Shown: in pieces, positions 15,916 to 24,135 of the stretch | Numbering within the stretch: the stretch's first letter is position 1 | How the letters are laid out: the number at the start of each line of letters is the position of its first letter | NCBI GenBank assembly: GCA_002699125.1 | Contig: PABI01000179.1 | Location: 24,652 to 88,651 of the forward strand | Length of the DNA: 64,000 nucleotides | Reading direction: 5' to 3' | Source of the DNA: Anaerolineaceae bacterium | GTDB lineage: Bacteria; Chloroflexota; Anaerolineae; Promineifilales; Promineifilaceae | Notes under the pieces: generated by a model | What the model was told of the DNA's origin: nothing | Databases searched by the model: none | What the model saw: the letters and a program-made list of their open reading frames with translations, nothing else | Position numbers and translations under genes: made by a program

Positions 15916-17543
15916 GTCACGGCATCCGGATTATGCTCAACGGTTCCCTTTTCATACATCGCCGGCCCCAGCCGAGACGCTTTCTCGCCGGGCAGATGAT
16001 CGGCATTGAGCACGGTTAAATAGATCAGTTCGTCTAAACGTTCTTGCTTGAGCTGCGCGCCCCACAAAATCGGCAGCAGCCCCTTCCAACGCTCCTGCAA
16101 AAAGTCACGCAAAGCCACATTGGCTTCCTCAATGGGCAGCTTGTGCAGTTGGTGCCAGATACCAATTGCCCGCAGCGTACAAAAGCCGCCCTGGCACGGC
16201 CCCATCCCCAGGCGCACGTCCCGGCGAATATCGTCCAGCGTCTTGGCCTCCCCTTCATTAATCGACCGCTCGATGTCTGACCGGGTGGCCATTTCGCATT
16301 CACAAATCAGGTCGCCAAACGCTTTTTGCTGCTCAGTGCGAGCCAGCCGGGCACCTAACGTGTGGTACGTTTTGTTGTGTCCCGGCTCAAACGGATGGGG
16401 CAGCAGTTCCAGGTGGGTGCGGCATTCGCGTTCGGTGTTTAGCTTTTCGCAGACGCGATCGGCCGTTACCTGGGCCATCTGGCGGAAAGTGGTCCATTTG
16501 CCGCCGGTGATGGTGATAAAGCCCTGCAGATCGTCTCGCGTTTCGTGATCGAGCAAGGTGTAGGCGCGAGTTACGTCACGTGTGTCGGCCACTTTGGTTT
16601 CCTGGTACAACGGCCGTACCCCACCCCAGGCACGCAGCATCCGCATCTCAGAAAAGCCGGGCACCAGCTTGTCCGCCTCCTCTAACATCAGCTTCACTTC
16701 CCACGGCTCGATGGCAAAATGCTCCGGGTCCGGCACGCTCTCATCCGTGGTGCCAATAACCGAAACGGTGTGAATCGGCACGATGATGTCACCGTCGGCA
16801 GGCATCTTGCAGCGGTTGACCACCGTATTGATGATGCGGTAGCTCAGCGCCACCATGGTGCCTTTGCCCGCCTGCACGTTGACTTCCACACCACCGGTAT
16901 GGGCAATCTTGCCCGCCCACGCCCCGGAGGCGTTCACCACCATGTCGGCCAGAATGGTGACATCCTCATCCTTCACCAAATCGTGGCAAATGGCCCCGGT
17001 GATGCGGTTGCCTTCGCGGATGAGCGTTTTCACTTCGTGATAGGTCAGAATTTGGGCACCGTATTGCCGTGCTCCTTCAGCTACCACCTGCGTGGCCAGG
17101 AACGAGTCGGCCGAACCATCCGGCACGCGGAAACAGCGGCTGATTTTGGGGTTCAGGTGCGGTTCCTCGCGCAGCATTTGCGCTACGGAAATCTCTTCAC
17201 AGGGCACGCCGGTATCGCGGCAGCCCTGTATAAATTTGTCGCCAAAATCGGGATCATCCCAGGGTGTAGAGACAAAAAAGCCGCTCGTGTCTTCCAGACA
17301 GTGCGGCATAATTTTGCGCAGGATAATGTTTTCCTCAATACATTCCGTGGCAGCTTTAGGGTCTTTTACCACATAACGCCCGCCGCTGTGCAGCAAACCG
17401 TGATAGCGACCTGTGGTGCCGTGGGTTAAATCGCGCTTTTCAACCAAAACAGATTTAAAACCACGCTGAGCCAGATCATAAACAACGCCGGTTCCAGTAG
17501 CGCCGCCACCAATGACCAGAACTTCGGTTTCTATTTTACGCAT
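15912..17543 (-). CDS. glpA: Anaerobic glycerol-3-phosphate dehydrogenase subunit A
   Basis: The catalytic FAD subunit, 543 residues. The Rossmann GGGATGTGVVYDLAQRG begins near residue 12; HGTTGRYHGLLHSGGRYVV is the G3P dehydrogenase signature. The C-terminal BFD-like domain carries the 2Fe-2S cysteines ICECE and GPCQGGFC, present in GlpA and absent from aerobic GlpD. It heads the glpABC operon. Upstream is a 421-bp divergent intergenic region shared with a REC-kinase hybrid gene, rich in inverted repeats (17716-17895). Confidence 0.95.
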   Translation of the reverse strand: MRKIETEVLVIGGGATGTGVVYDLAQRGFKSVLVEKRDLTHGTTGRYHGLLHSGGRYVVKDPKAATECIEENIILRKIMPHCLEDTSGFFVSTPWDDPDFGDKFIQGCRDTGVPCEEISVAQMLREEPHLNPKISRCFRVPDGSADSFLATQVVAEGARQYGAQILTYHEVKTLIREGNRITGAICHDLVKDEDVTILADMVVNASGAWAGKIAHTGGVEVNVQAGKGTMVALSYRIINTVVNRCKMPADGDIIVPIHTVSVIGTTDESVPDPEHFAIEPWEVKLMLEEADKLVPGFSEMRMLRAWGGVRPLYQETKVADTRDVTRAYTLLDHETRDDLQGFITITGGKWTTFRQMAQVTADRVCEKLNTERECRTHLELLPHPFEPGHNKTYHTLGARLARTEQQKAFGDLICECEMATRSDIERSINEGEAKTLDDIRRDVRLGMGPCQGGFCTLRAIGIWHQLHKLPIEEANVALRDFLQERWKGLLPILWGAQLKQERLDELIYLTVLNADHLPGEKASRLGPAMYEKGTVEHNPDAVT

Positions 17544-17964
17544 GTTGTTTCCTTCTTCCTACTTAAAAAACACGAATCCCAAATTGTTGTAGGCATTCGC
17601 AAGACCAGAAGGGCTTCAGGTCATACTAATTGATATTACGCTACTGGACAATTTTGTCAACTTGAATCAGCTGAACGGGGGATGATCTTTATCATATTTT
17701 GCCAGATGTCATTTGTCACCAAAGGGGGGGGACAATTTGGTGAGTCACTTTGTGAGAATTTTTTATTATTATTGAGTTGGTTTGTGTAGTAAATCACAGA
17801 AGAATTTTTGCAATAGAAAGCAACGTTTCCTGTGATTTGCTTAAGTAAAAGCCAAATTTGGGCGGGTCCTGGTTCAAAAATCTTCTGGCTTTTACACGAA
17901 AGTATTCAGAGAGTAGTTGAGTGAGAAACGGCCGTTTCGCCACAAGACAACTAGGAGTTATTGT
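17544..17964. promoter_or_regulatory. Divergent intergenic region with three stem-loops
   Basis: Between glpA (minus) and the REC-kinase hybrid (plus). Three dyads are visible: TCACCAAA/TTTGGTGA around a G-run (about 17716-17743); AAATCACAG/CTGTGATTT (17791-17799 and 17830-17838); and GTAAAAGCCA/TGGCTTTTAC (17845-17854 and 17886-17895). The last two would be in the hybrid kinase leader if transcription starts upstream of them. An ACGGCCGT octamer lies near 17929. No gene is seen in this stretch. Confidence 0.5.
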
Positions 17965-19155
17965 ATGTCCGTGGAAGGCTTCAAAGGTTCCATATTAATC
18001 GTAGATGACAATGCCGTCATTCGGCAAATCATGAAACTGGCCCTGGAACAAAACGGGCATCATGTCACGCTGGCCAGTGATGGTCGGGAAGCCATCGAGC
18101 TGATGCACGCTCACTTTTTTGACCTGATTTTGCTCGATATTATGATGCCTAACATGAATGGCTTTCAAGTGCTGGAATACATGGCCAAAGAGCCAGACCT
18201 GGCTGCCATTCCTGTCATCGTCGTGTCGGCAGACAGCCAGATAGACAGTGCAATTCGCTGCATTCAACTGGGCGCTGAGGATTATCTGGTGAAGCCGCCC
18301 AACCAAACTTTGCTCTACACACGCGTCAATACCAGCCTGCGCAAAAAATTTCTGCACGATCAGCAGCAGGCCCATCAGGCGGCAATGGAGCAAATGTTTG
18401 AAGCGATAAAAGCCGCCAACGCCGCCAAAACAGAGTTTATCGCTATGGCAGCGCATGAGCTGCGCAATCCAATTGCGCAAATCTCCACCACCAATCATCT
18501 ACTAAGCCGCGTTGGCCCCTTAAATGAAAAACAGCAGCAGCTGTTGGGAAAAATAAATTTTAGTCTGGAACGTATGCAAGCACTGATTGTCGATCTGGAT
18601 GATATTTCCCGGCTGGAAGCGGGCAATATGCGGCTAACATTGGAGCGGCTGGATTTGCGCAGCCTTATCTTGAAGATTGCCGAAAGCCTGGAACATGATT
18701 TGCGGGAGCGCAAACACACGCTTGATGTGAAAATTCCAGAGAATCTGCCCCTCACGCTGGCCGACAGGGACCGAATGATTCAAGTTCTCACCAATTTGCT
18801 AGGCAATGCCATCAAATATACGCCAGATGACGGGGAGATTTTTATAACGGCCGTTCACACCAAACAACATCAGGCCGTCCATGTAACTATTCAGGATACC
18901 GGCTTGGGCATTCAGGCGAGCGAACAGCAGCAAATCTTCTCCAAGTTTTTTCGCTCAGAAGATTCAGAGGTTCGTGACCGACCCGGCACCGGTTTGGGAC
19001 TTTATATCACCAAATCGCTTATTGAAAAGCAAAACGGCCATATCTGGTTCGATAGTAAATATGGCGTAGGAACGACTTTTCACTTTACCGTTCCCGTCGC
19101 GCCAGAAGAATCAGAAGAAGAAGCTGAAATGGAAACGGCAGTGCCAACTCGCTAG
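17965..19155 (+). CDS. Hybrid receiver-histidine kinase (REC + HisKA + HATPase)
   Basis: The receiver domain comes first: VDDNAVIRQ near residue 12 and phospho-acceptor Asp in LILLDIMMPNMNG near residue 54. A linker helix leads to the dimerisation domain with the H-box MAAHELRNPIAQIS, then an HATPase domain with LLGNAIKYTPDDG, DTGLGIQ and GTGLGLYITK. It has no membrane segment, so it is a cytoplasmic kinase receiving phosphate from another kinase through its own receiver. The ATG at 17965 has AGGAG 7 nt upstream; the longer frame from a GTG at 17917 starts inside an ACGGCCGT-containing leader and is rejected. The C-terminus ends EMETAVPTR, with TAV encoded by ACGGCAGTG, close to but not the octamer. 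Confidence 0.92.
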   Translation: MSVEGFKGSILIVDDNAVIRQIMKLALEQNGHHVTLASDGREAIELMHAHFFDLILLDIMMPNMNGFQVLEYMAKEPDLAAIPVIVVSADSQIDSAIRCIQLGAEDYLVKPPNQTLLYTRVNTSLRKKFLHDQQQAHQAAMEQMFEAIKAANAAKTEFIAMAAHELRNPIAQISTTNHLLSRVGPLNEKQQQLLGKINFSLERMQALIVDLDDISRLEAGNMRLTLERLDLRSLILKIAESLEHDLRERKHTLDVKIPENLPLTLADRDRMIQVLTNLLGNAIKYTPDDGEIFITAVHTKQHQAVHVTIQDTGLGIQASEQQQIFSKFFRSEDSEVRDRPGTGLGLYITKSLIEKQNGHIWFDSKYGVGTTFHFTVPVAPEESEEEAEMETAVPTR

Positions 19156-19165
19156 CCCAAAACAA

Positions 19166-19200
19166 AAGCACCTGGTTATTACCGCTAAACCAGATGCTCT
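19166..19200. terminator. Imperfect hairpin at a convergent junction
   Basis: AGCACCTGGTT pairs with AACCAGATGCT (one mismatch) between the hybrid kinase and the minus-strand doxX. It is likely a shared terminator, although neither side has a long T-run. Confidence 0.45.
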
Positions 19201-19215
19201 CAAACCAAAATCTCT

Positions 19216-19578
19216 TTACAGAAACAAACGTCCCACAGCCACAAATGCGGCCAACGATCCCAGTACAATATTGGGAATCAGCATTTGCATCTCACCCCGG
19301 CGAATATGGGTAGCGGCCGCTCCAATCATCGTTAAGATCAGACCCACAGCGACAATCCCCGTTAATACAGGCAAAATCGAAAGAGCCAGCGGCAAGATCA
19401 GGCCAATCGCACCCAACACCTCCAGCAAACCAATCACCCGGATCGTACTTTGTGAAAAATCTTCCACCCAAGCCATATTTGCTGCCAGCTTTTCTTTGGG
19501 CTGAGTCAGCTTCATGCCACCAGCCCCCAAAAATGCTACGGCCAAAAGCCCCTGAACAATCCACAGTGCAATATTCAT
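19216..19578 (-). CDS. DoxX-family membrane protein
   Basis: 120 residues with four predicted membrane helices. The family pattern is seen as LLAVAFLGAGGMKLTQPKE at the start, VLGAIGLILPLAL in the middle and a short C-terminal helix. DoxX-like proteins are small membrane subunits of variable function, linked in some bacteria to thiosulfate oxidation or redox stress. An AAGGAG Shine-Dalgarno sequence precedes the ATG. The promoter region carries two similar dyads (19616-19635 and 19648-19659), so expression is probably controlled by a dimeric repressor encoded elsewhere. Confidence 0.85.
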   Translation of the reverse strand: MNIALWIVQGLLAVAFLGAGGMKLTQPKEKLAANMAWVEDFSQSTIRVIGLLEVLGAIGLILPLALSILPVLTGIVAVGLILTMIGAAATHIRRGEMQMLIPNIVLGSLAAFVAVGRLFL

Positions 19579-19615
19579 TTCTTCTTCTCCTTATTCAAGA
19601 TGATGCGGGCAAGAT

Positions 19616-19659
19616 AACCGGACCGTAGTCCGGTTGCAGATTCTAACGGACCCGAGTCC
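19616..19659. promoter_or_regulatory. Tandem operators upstream of doxX
   Basis: Site 1 is AACCGGAC-CGTA-GTCCGGTT (19616-19635), a perfect 8-bp-arm dyad. Site 2 is GGAC-CCGA-GTCC (19648-19659). Both share the core GGAC-N4-GTCC, and their centres are 28 bp apart. The arrangement fits a TetR- or MarR-type repressor; none is encoded nearby. Confidence 0.6.
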
Positions 19660-19749
19660 ATATGTCAAGGAACATTCCCTGAAACGGCAGGCATTGGTTT
19701 CATTTTGCGTTATCATTGATGGTGATCTGTTACTTTGAGGAGAAATTTC

Positions 19750-20727
19750 TTGACCGAATCATCGAACCAAAAAGCCCGCTCGGGCCACAGCCTGTCCAAA
19801 AGAGAGCTGCGTGCCAGCCTGATTTTGCCCATTGTGATCACGCTGATTATTTGGGGCGCAGGCCTACTGCTTTACCTGATCACGCCGGGAGAGTTTAATA
19901 CGGCCGTTGCCCTCTTCATCAGCCTGGCCCTGCTGGCATTTTTGCTGTATTGGACGCGAGACGCCGAAAAACGGCTGCGGATGACGGCCGTTGTCATCGC
20001 CATCCCCGCCCTCATTGGCATCAGCCTGGGGATGATTCGCGGCAGCGTCAGCACAACGCTCATCGGCGTGGCCGTGACCTTTGTGCTGCTCTTTCTCTTT
20101 CGTACCTTCAATACGCCCATTTCCTACCGCGTGGCCTTGCGCCGCTTTCGCGATGGCGACACGGAAACGGCACTGGAGTTGGTGGACAAGGCCATCCAGG
20201 CACGGCCTGACTTTTGGGAATCATACCAGCTGCGTGCCCTTATCTACCTGACCGGGCTGGACTTTAGCCGCGCCGAGCGCAGCGCCAAAGAAGCCGTGGC
20301 CCGCAAACCCAACGCCCATCCCGTTTACAATACCCTGGGGCAGGTCTATCTGGCCGAGGCAAACTTCAGCAAAGCACAAGAAAATTTTGCCCAGGTATTA
20401 GAACTGCAACCGGGCAACGCACTTTACTGCTACCATTTGGGATTGTGCCAGTTCCGCCAGGAAAATTATCGAGAGGCGGCTGCCAGTTTTATGGACGCCA
20501 TCAATAGTTCACTGCGCTTTTTGGAATATGAGCTGCAAGCCCACTACTATCTCTGGCGCTGCCTGATTGCTCTGGAAGAGCAGGAACAGGCCCAAACCGT
20601 GCAGGAAAAGATGCAGGCTTTTGCCCCGGGCGTGCCACTCATCCAGGAGCAGTTGGCCAACCAGCCAGATTACCCCCATCTGCCATACCTACAAGCAGAC
20701 GCCGCCGATCTGGCCGAGCAGTTCTAA
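19750..20727 (+). CDS. Membrane-anchored tetratricopeptide-repeat protein
   Basis: About 325 residues. The best start is the TTG at 19750, 7 nt after a GAGGAG Shine-Dalgarno sequence. Four hydrophobic segments in the first ~120 residues (ASLILPIVITLIIWGAGLLL, LFISLALLAFLLYW, MTAVVIAIPALIGISLGM, LIGVAVTFVLLFLF) anchor it. The C-terminal half is TPR repeats, for example YNTLGQVYLAEANFSKAQEN and YHLGLCQFRQENYREAAASF, facing the cytoplasm and suited to protein-protein contact. The partner is unknown. A hairpin with inverted 18-nt arms follows (20731-20794). Confidence 0.82.
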   Translation: MTESSNQKARSGHSLSKRELRASLILPIVITLIIWGAGLLLYLITPGEFNTAVALFISLALLAFLLYWTRDAEKRLRMTAVVIAIPALIGISLGMIRGSVSTTLIGVAVTFVLLFLFRTFNTPISYRVALRRFRDGDTETALELVDKAIQARPDFWESYQLRALIYLTGLDFSRAERSAKEAVARKPNAHPVYNTLGQVYLAEANFSKAQENFAQVLELQPGNALYCYHLGLCQFRQENYREAAASFMDAINSSLRFLEYELQAHYYLWRCLIALEEQEQAQTVQEKMQAFAPGVPLIQEQLANQPDYPHLPYLQADAADLAEQF

Positions 20728-20730
20728 AAA

Positions 20731-20794
20731 AAGTGCCGGGCACGGGTTGTAAGGCCTTTAACAGCCAGATAGCTCAAACCCGTGCCTGGCACTT
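20731..20794. repeat. GTGCCNGGCAC-family hairpin (copy 1)
   Basis: AAGTGCCGGGCACGGGTT at 20731-20748 faces AACCCGTGCCTGGCACTT at 20777-20794, with 17 of 18 positions paired and a 28-nt loop. Each arm contains the small dyad GTGCC/GGCAC. A second copy with the same core is at 42685-42747. It sits at the convergent junction between the TPR gene and the thioredoxin-like gene, so it may also act as a terminator. Confidence 0.7.
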
Positions 20795-20803
20795 GAGTAC
20801 GTT

Positions 20804-21904
20804 TTAGGGAACGCGAAACGTGTCTGCGTTTTGGGCATCATGGGGTGAAGCAACGCAGCCGGTGAAAGTGAAGGCGTACAGCGCCAGGCCACGCGCCTGG
20901 AAGGTGAGGCGCAGCGTGTGGCTGCCAAAATCGGGATTCCTGACCAGGTTGACCATACGCGGCCGATCAACGCGCACAAAGCTACGGCCGTTCTCGCCAA
21001 AAATCACATCACTGCCTGCCTGCACTTTGCTGAGGAAACGGCCGTCTTGCACCACCTCCACCACCGGTTCTGCCTCCGTCGGCTTCATCGCCAAAGCGGT
21101 CTCCACCGGATCGGCTGAGGGAGCTAAAACGGCATTGACAGAAACGGCCGAATACGGCAGCACAATCTCCCCACCCTGCTCCCCAGCAAAAGCCAAAGCT
21201 TCCGGCCAGGCGCGCCAGATGCCATCCACGTAAAACTGGCCTTCTTGCCACGTTTTTACCGGCGGCAGGCGGTAAATCACCGAGCTGTTGGGCATATATC
21301 CTTCCGGGTTGCCTAATGCCCCACCAAACAGACCGCCACCCTGGAATCCCGCGTACAACTCCGGCGTTGGTCGATAACAAACCGCACCGGAAGCATCTTC
21401 AGCCCGCAGTGGCGGCAGCAAGTCCGGCAGCGGCATATCCGGCTGGCGCAGACGCAGCAGCGTTTGAATCGCCTGCTCCGTTTCCTGGTAATATCCTTCG
21501 CCCTGTCGCTTAAAACGCACATAGCCATCCGGGTCGATGAGAAATTTGGTCGGCCATGCTTTAGTGGCAAACTGGGACCAATTCCGCTGCTGATTGTCTA
21601 ACAAGATGGGATATGGAATTTCGTATTCGGCAATAGCCGCTTCAAGATGGGTACGGAATTGGGCAAAGCGGAACTCGGGCGTGTGAATGCCAATTATCAC
21701 CAGGCCGTGTTCAGCATAACGTTGATGCCATTGTTTCAGGTAAGGGAGCGTTCGCAGGCAGTTGATGCAGGTATAATCCCAGAAGTCAATGAGTATAACC
21801 TGCCCCCGGAGTTGCGTTGGTGTGAGCGGACGGCCGTTTAACCATTCACCCTCAGCCAAAGGCGGCATGTGGACAATGCGCGGATCAAGTAGACCACCAG
21901 TCAT
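20804..21904 (-). CDS. DipZ-like thioredoxin-domain protein
   Basis: The N-terminal ~150 residues are a thioredoxin fold with the active site WDYTCINCLRTLPYLKQW (CINC, the DipZ/TlpA variant of CxxC) and the cis-Pro loop AWPTKFLIDPDG. The rest (about residues 190-366) resembles the carbohydrate-binding-like C-terminal module of DipZ-type proteins. No membrane segment or signal peptide is visible, unlike full DipZ, which has a DsbD-like membrane domain. It is predicted to act as a disulfide or redox partner. The start has no Shine-Dalgarno sequence and a TAAAAT lies 6 nt upstream, so it may be leaderless. Confidence 0.82.
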   Translation of the reverse strand: MTGGLLDPRIVHMPPLAEGEWLNGRPLTPTQLRGQVILIDFWDYTCINCLRTLPYLKQWHQRYAEHGLVIIGIHTPEFRFAQFRTHLEAAIAEYEIPYPILLDNQQRNWSQFATKAWPTKFLIDPDGYVRFKRQGEGYYQETEQAIQTLLRLRQPDMPLPDLLPPLRAEDASGAVCYRPTPELYAGFQGGGLFGGALGNPEGYMPNSSVIYRLPPVKTWQEGQFYVDGIWRAWPEALAFAGEQGGEIVLPYSAVSVNAVLAPSADPVETALAMKPTEAEPVVEVVQDGRFLSKVQAGSDVIFGENGRSFVRVDRPRMVNLVRNPDFGSHTLRLTFQARGLALYAFTFTGCVASPHDAQNADTFRVP

Positions 21905-21975
21905 GATTCAATTTTAACACGATAAAATGCAGGGAAAAACCGCGAAGATTTTACGAGAGAGTTAAACCAAAAAAA

Positions 21976-22095
21976 TCAGCAGGGTAAACTGTCGTTCGTT
22001 TCGTCTTTTTTTGATGCAGCAATCGCTTTAGGTGATGGAATAAATGTTACAATGAGTATCATTAAAAGTATAAAAACAGGCAGCCAATCCATCAT
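21976..22095 (-). CDS. Candidate small membrane peptide (39 residues)
   Basis: A short frame with a GGGAG ribosome site 5 nt before its first ATG. It begins with MMDW, continues as a single hydrophobic helix (LPVFILLMILIVTFIP), and ends in a Lys/Asp/Glu-rich tail (SKKDETNDSLPC). The layout of one membrane helix with a charged tail is typical of small bacterial membrane proteins. It lies alone in a 333-bp gap, divergent from panB. Coding status is not proved; the ATG pair at 22095 and 22092 makes the exact start uncertain by one residue. Confidence 0.4.
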   Translation of the reverse strand: MMDWLPVFILLMILIVTFIPSPKAIAASKKDETNDSLPC

Positions 22096-22237
22096 AATTT
22101 CTCCCAAAAAAGTTCAGTCTCAAATCTGTTTGCATTATCAATTATTTCATAGCATAAATCACTAAGATGAAAGTCATTCTGACGGTAAAATTGTTTACAA
22201 AAAGTGCTATTTATGCCCAAAATGAGAGGAATTTCCT

Positions 22238-23092
22238 ATGAGCCGAAAAAAGGTGACTATTCTTGATATTCAAAAGCGGAAGCAAAACAAGGTGCCTATC
22301 ACCATGTTGACCACATACGACTTCACCGCTGCTGTTTTGGTGGACCAGGCCGACATTGACATTATTCTTGTAGGGGATTCACTGGGCATGGTGATGTTGG
22401 GTTATTCTGGCACCACGCAGGTGACAATGGATGAGATGCTGCATCATTGCAAAGCGGTCGCCCGCGGCGCATCCCAGGCGCTGTTAGTGGGCGATATGCC
22501 ATTCATGAGCTACCAGGCCGACGTGGCCGAAGGCGTGCGTAATGCCGGGCGTTTTCTAAAAGAAGCGGGCATGGAATGCGTGAAGATTGAAGGTGGCCGC
22601 GAAACGGCCGCAACCATTCGAGCCATCGTGCAGGCGGGCATTCCGGTGATGGGCCATATTGGCCTGACGCCACAAACGGTTTCACAGCTGGGCGGCTTTC
22701 GCATTCAAGGCAAAACGGCCGCTTCCGCCCAATCGCTGCTGGAAGATGCCTTGGCGCTGCAAGAAGCCGGCTGCTTTTCTATTGTGTTGGAAGCAATTCC
22801 CGCCCGCGTTGCCGGCTACATTTCACAACAATTGACCATTCCCACCATCGGCATTGGTGCCGGGGTGGGCTGTGACGGGCAGGTCCTGGTCTACCACGAC
22901 ATGCTGGGCCTGTATGACCGGCTTCAGCCCCGCTTTGTGAAACAGTATGGAGCCATTGGCAAGGCAATTGTAACGGCCGTACAAACCTACAGCGAAGAAG
23001 TGCGCAGCCGCCAATTCCCGGCCGAAGAGCACACTTACCCCATGAATGAGACAGAAGAAGCCGCCTTTTTAGCTGCCGTTGCGGGACGTTAA
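22238..23092 (+). CDS. panB: 3-methyl-2-oxobutanoate hydroxymethyltransferase
   Basis: Converts alpha-ketoisovalerate to ketopantoate using methylene-tetrahydrofolate, the first committed step of pantothenate synthesis. 284 residues. The signature segments are DSLGMVMLGYSGTTQVTMDE, with metal-binding Asp, VGDMPFMSYQ, CVKIEGG and the catalytic Glu in IVLEAIPARVAG. Together with panE 1 nt downstream it forms a short pantothenate operon. Its start has an AGAGG ribosome site. An octamer near 22975 encodes TAV in VTAVQTYSEE. Confidence 0.96.
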   Translation: MSRKKVTILDIQKRKQNKVPITMLTTYDFTAAVLVDQADIDIILVGDSLGMVMLGYSGTTQVTMDEMLHHCKAVARGASQALLVGDMPFMSYQADVAEGVRNAGRFLKEAGMECVKIEGGRETAATIRAIVQAGIPVMGHIGLTPQTVSQLGGFRIQGKTAASAQSLLEDALALQEAGCFSIVLEAIPARVAGYISQQLTIPTIGIGAGVGCDGQVLVYHDMLGLYDRLQPRFVKQYGAIGKAIVTAVQTYSEEVRSRQFPAEEHTYPMNETEEAAFLAAVAGR

Positions 23093-23093
23093 A

Positions 23094-24074
23094 ATGCGCG
23101 TAGCCGTGGTTGGCATTGGCGCGATGGGCTGTCTGTTCGGGGCAAAACTGAGCCAGGTAGCCGAGGTGACGCTGGTGGGCAACTGGCCCGCACAGCTGGC
23201 AGCTCTGCGCGAACGCGGCTTGCGCCTGATCCAGCCAGACGGCCGTTCCCAAATCATCCAACTCCCCGTCAGCAACAATCCTGAAACGGCCGCACCCGCT
23301 GACCTGGCTCTGATTTTGGTCAAGAGCCACCAGACCCGGCAGGCGGCGGAAACGGCCCAGCTGCTGTTAGCACCCAACGGTGTCGCCTTAACCCTGCAAA
23401 ATGGACTGGGAAACCTGGAGCAGTTAACGGCCGTTCTCGGTCAAACTCGTGCCAACCTGGGCATTACCTCTGAAGGGGCGGCGCTGCTGGAACCGGGCGT
23501 GGTGCGCCACGCGGGAACGGGGCATACGTACATTGCCGCTTCGCAGGAAACGGCCGTTCCGCCCCAAGAAATTGTGGCGTTGTTTCAAGCCGCTGGCTTC
23601 CCAACCAGCCTGGCGGCGGACACGGCTGGATTGGTCTGGGGTAAGTTGGCCATTAATGCGGGAATCAATCCGTTAACGGCCGTTTTGCAGGTGCCCAATG
23701 GATTCTTAGCAGAAAACGAAGCGGCGCGGCGGCTTATGCAGCAGGCAGCAGAAGAAGTGGCCCATGTTGCCGCCGCGCAAAACATCCGGCTCCCCTTTAA
23801 TGATGCGGCCGACCAGGCGCTAACGGTGGCCCAGGCCACGGCAGCCAACCATTCCTCCATGCGGCAAGATTTAGCCAACGGCCGTCCCACGGAGATTGAG
23901 GCCATTTGTGGCGCAGTGGTGCAATACGGCCGTCGCTTTGGGGTGCCCACGCCGGTGAATTCGGTTTTACAAACGGCCGTACAGCAAGCCGAGCAAGGCA
24001 CATGGCCCGAGGCATCCACCCCAGAAGCAAGCCTCCAACTACTCACCCAAAAAATCGAGCAATTCCACAATTAA
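23094..24074 (+). CDS. panE: 2-dehydropantoate 2-reductase
   Basis: Reduces ketopantoate to pantoate with NADPH, the step after PanB. 326 residues from the ATG at 23094, one base after the panB stop. The Rossmann motif VVGIGAMGCLFG is at residues 4-15. The catalytic Lys lies in WGKLAINAGINPLTAV, and HSSMRQDL is the ketopantoate-site region in the second half. panB-panE coupling is typical. Seven exact ACGGCCGT octamers lie within this one gene, the densest cluster in the window, encoding TAV or NGR and PD-GR-type segments. Confidence 0.95.
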   Translation: MRVAVVGIGAMGCLFGAKLSQVAEVTLVGNWPAQLAALRERGLRLIQPDGRSQIIQLPVSNNPETAAPADLALILVKSHQTRQAAETAQLLLAPNGVALTLQNGLGNLEQLTAVLGQTRANLGITSEGAALLEPGVVRHAGTGHTYIAASQETAVPPQEIVALFQAAGFPTSLAADTAGLVWGKLAINAGINPLTAVLQVPNGFLAENEAARRLMQQAAEEVAHVAAAQNIRLPFNDAADQALTVAQATAANHSSMRQDLANGRPTEIEAICGAVVQYGRRFGVPTPVNSVLQTAVQQAEQGTWPEASTPEASLQLLTQKIEQFHN

Positions 24075-24135
24075 GCTTATCCTGAGAGATAGCTTTTCTC
24101 TGCGTCTCGGCGCCTCTGCGTTAAATGCTTTTCTG

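Noticed and set aside
17917..17964. N-terminal extension of the hybrid kinase from a GTG
   Set aside because: The extension carries the ACGGCCGT-containing leader and has no ribosome site, while the ATG at 17965 has AGGAG at good spacing.
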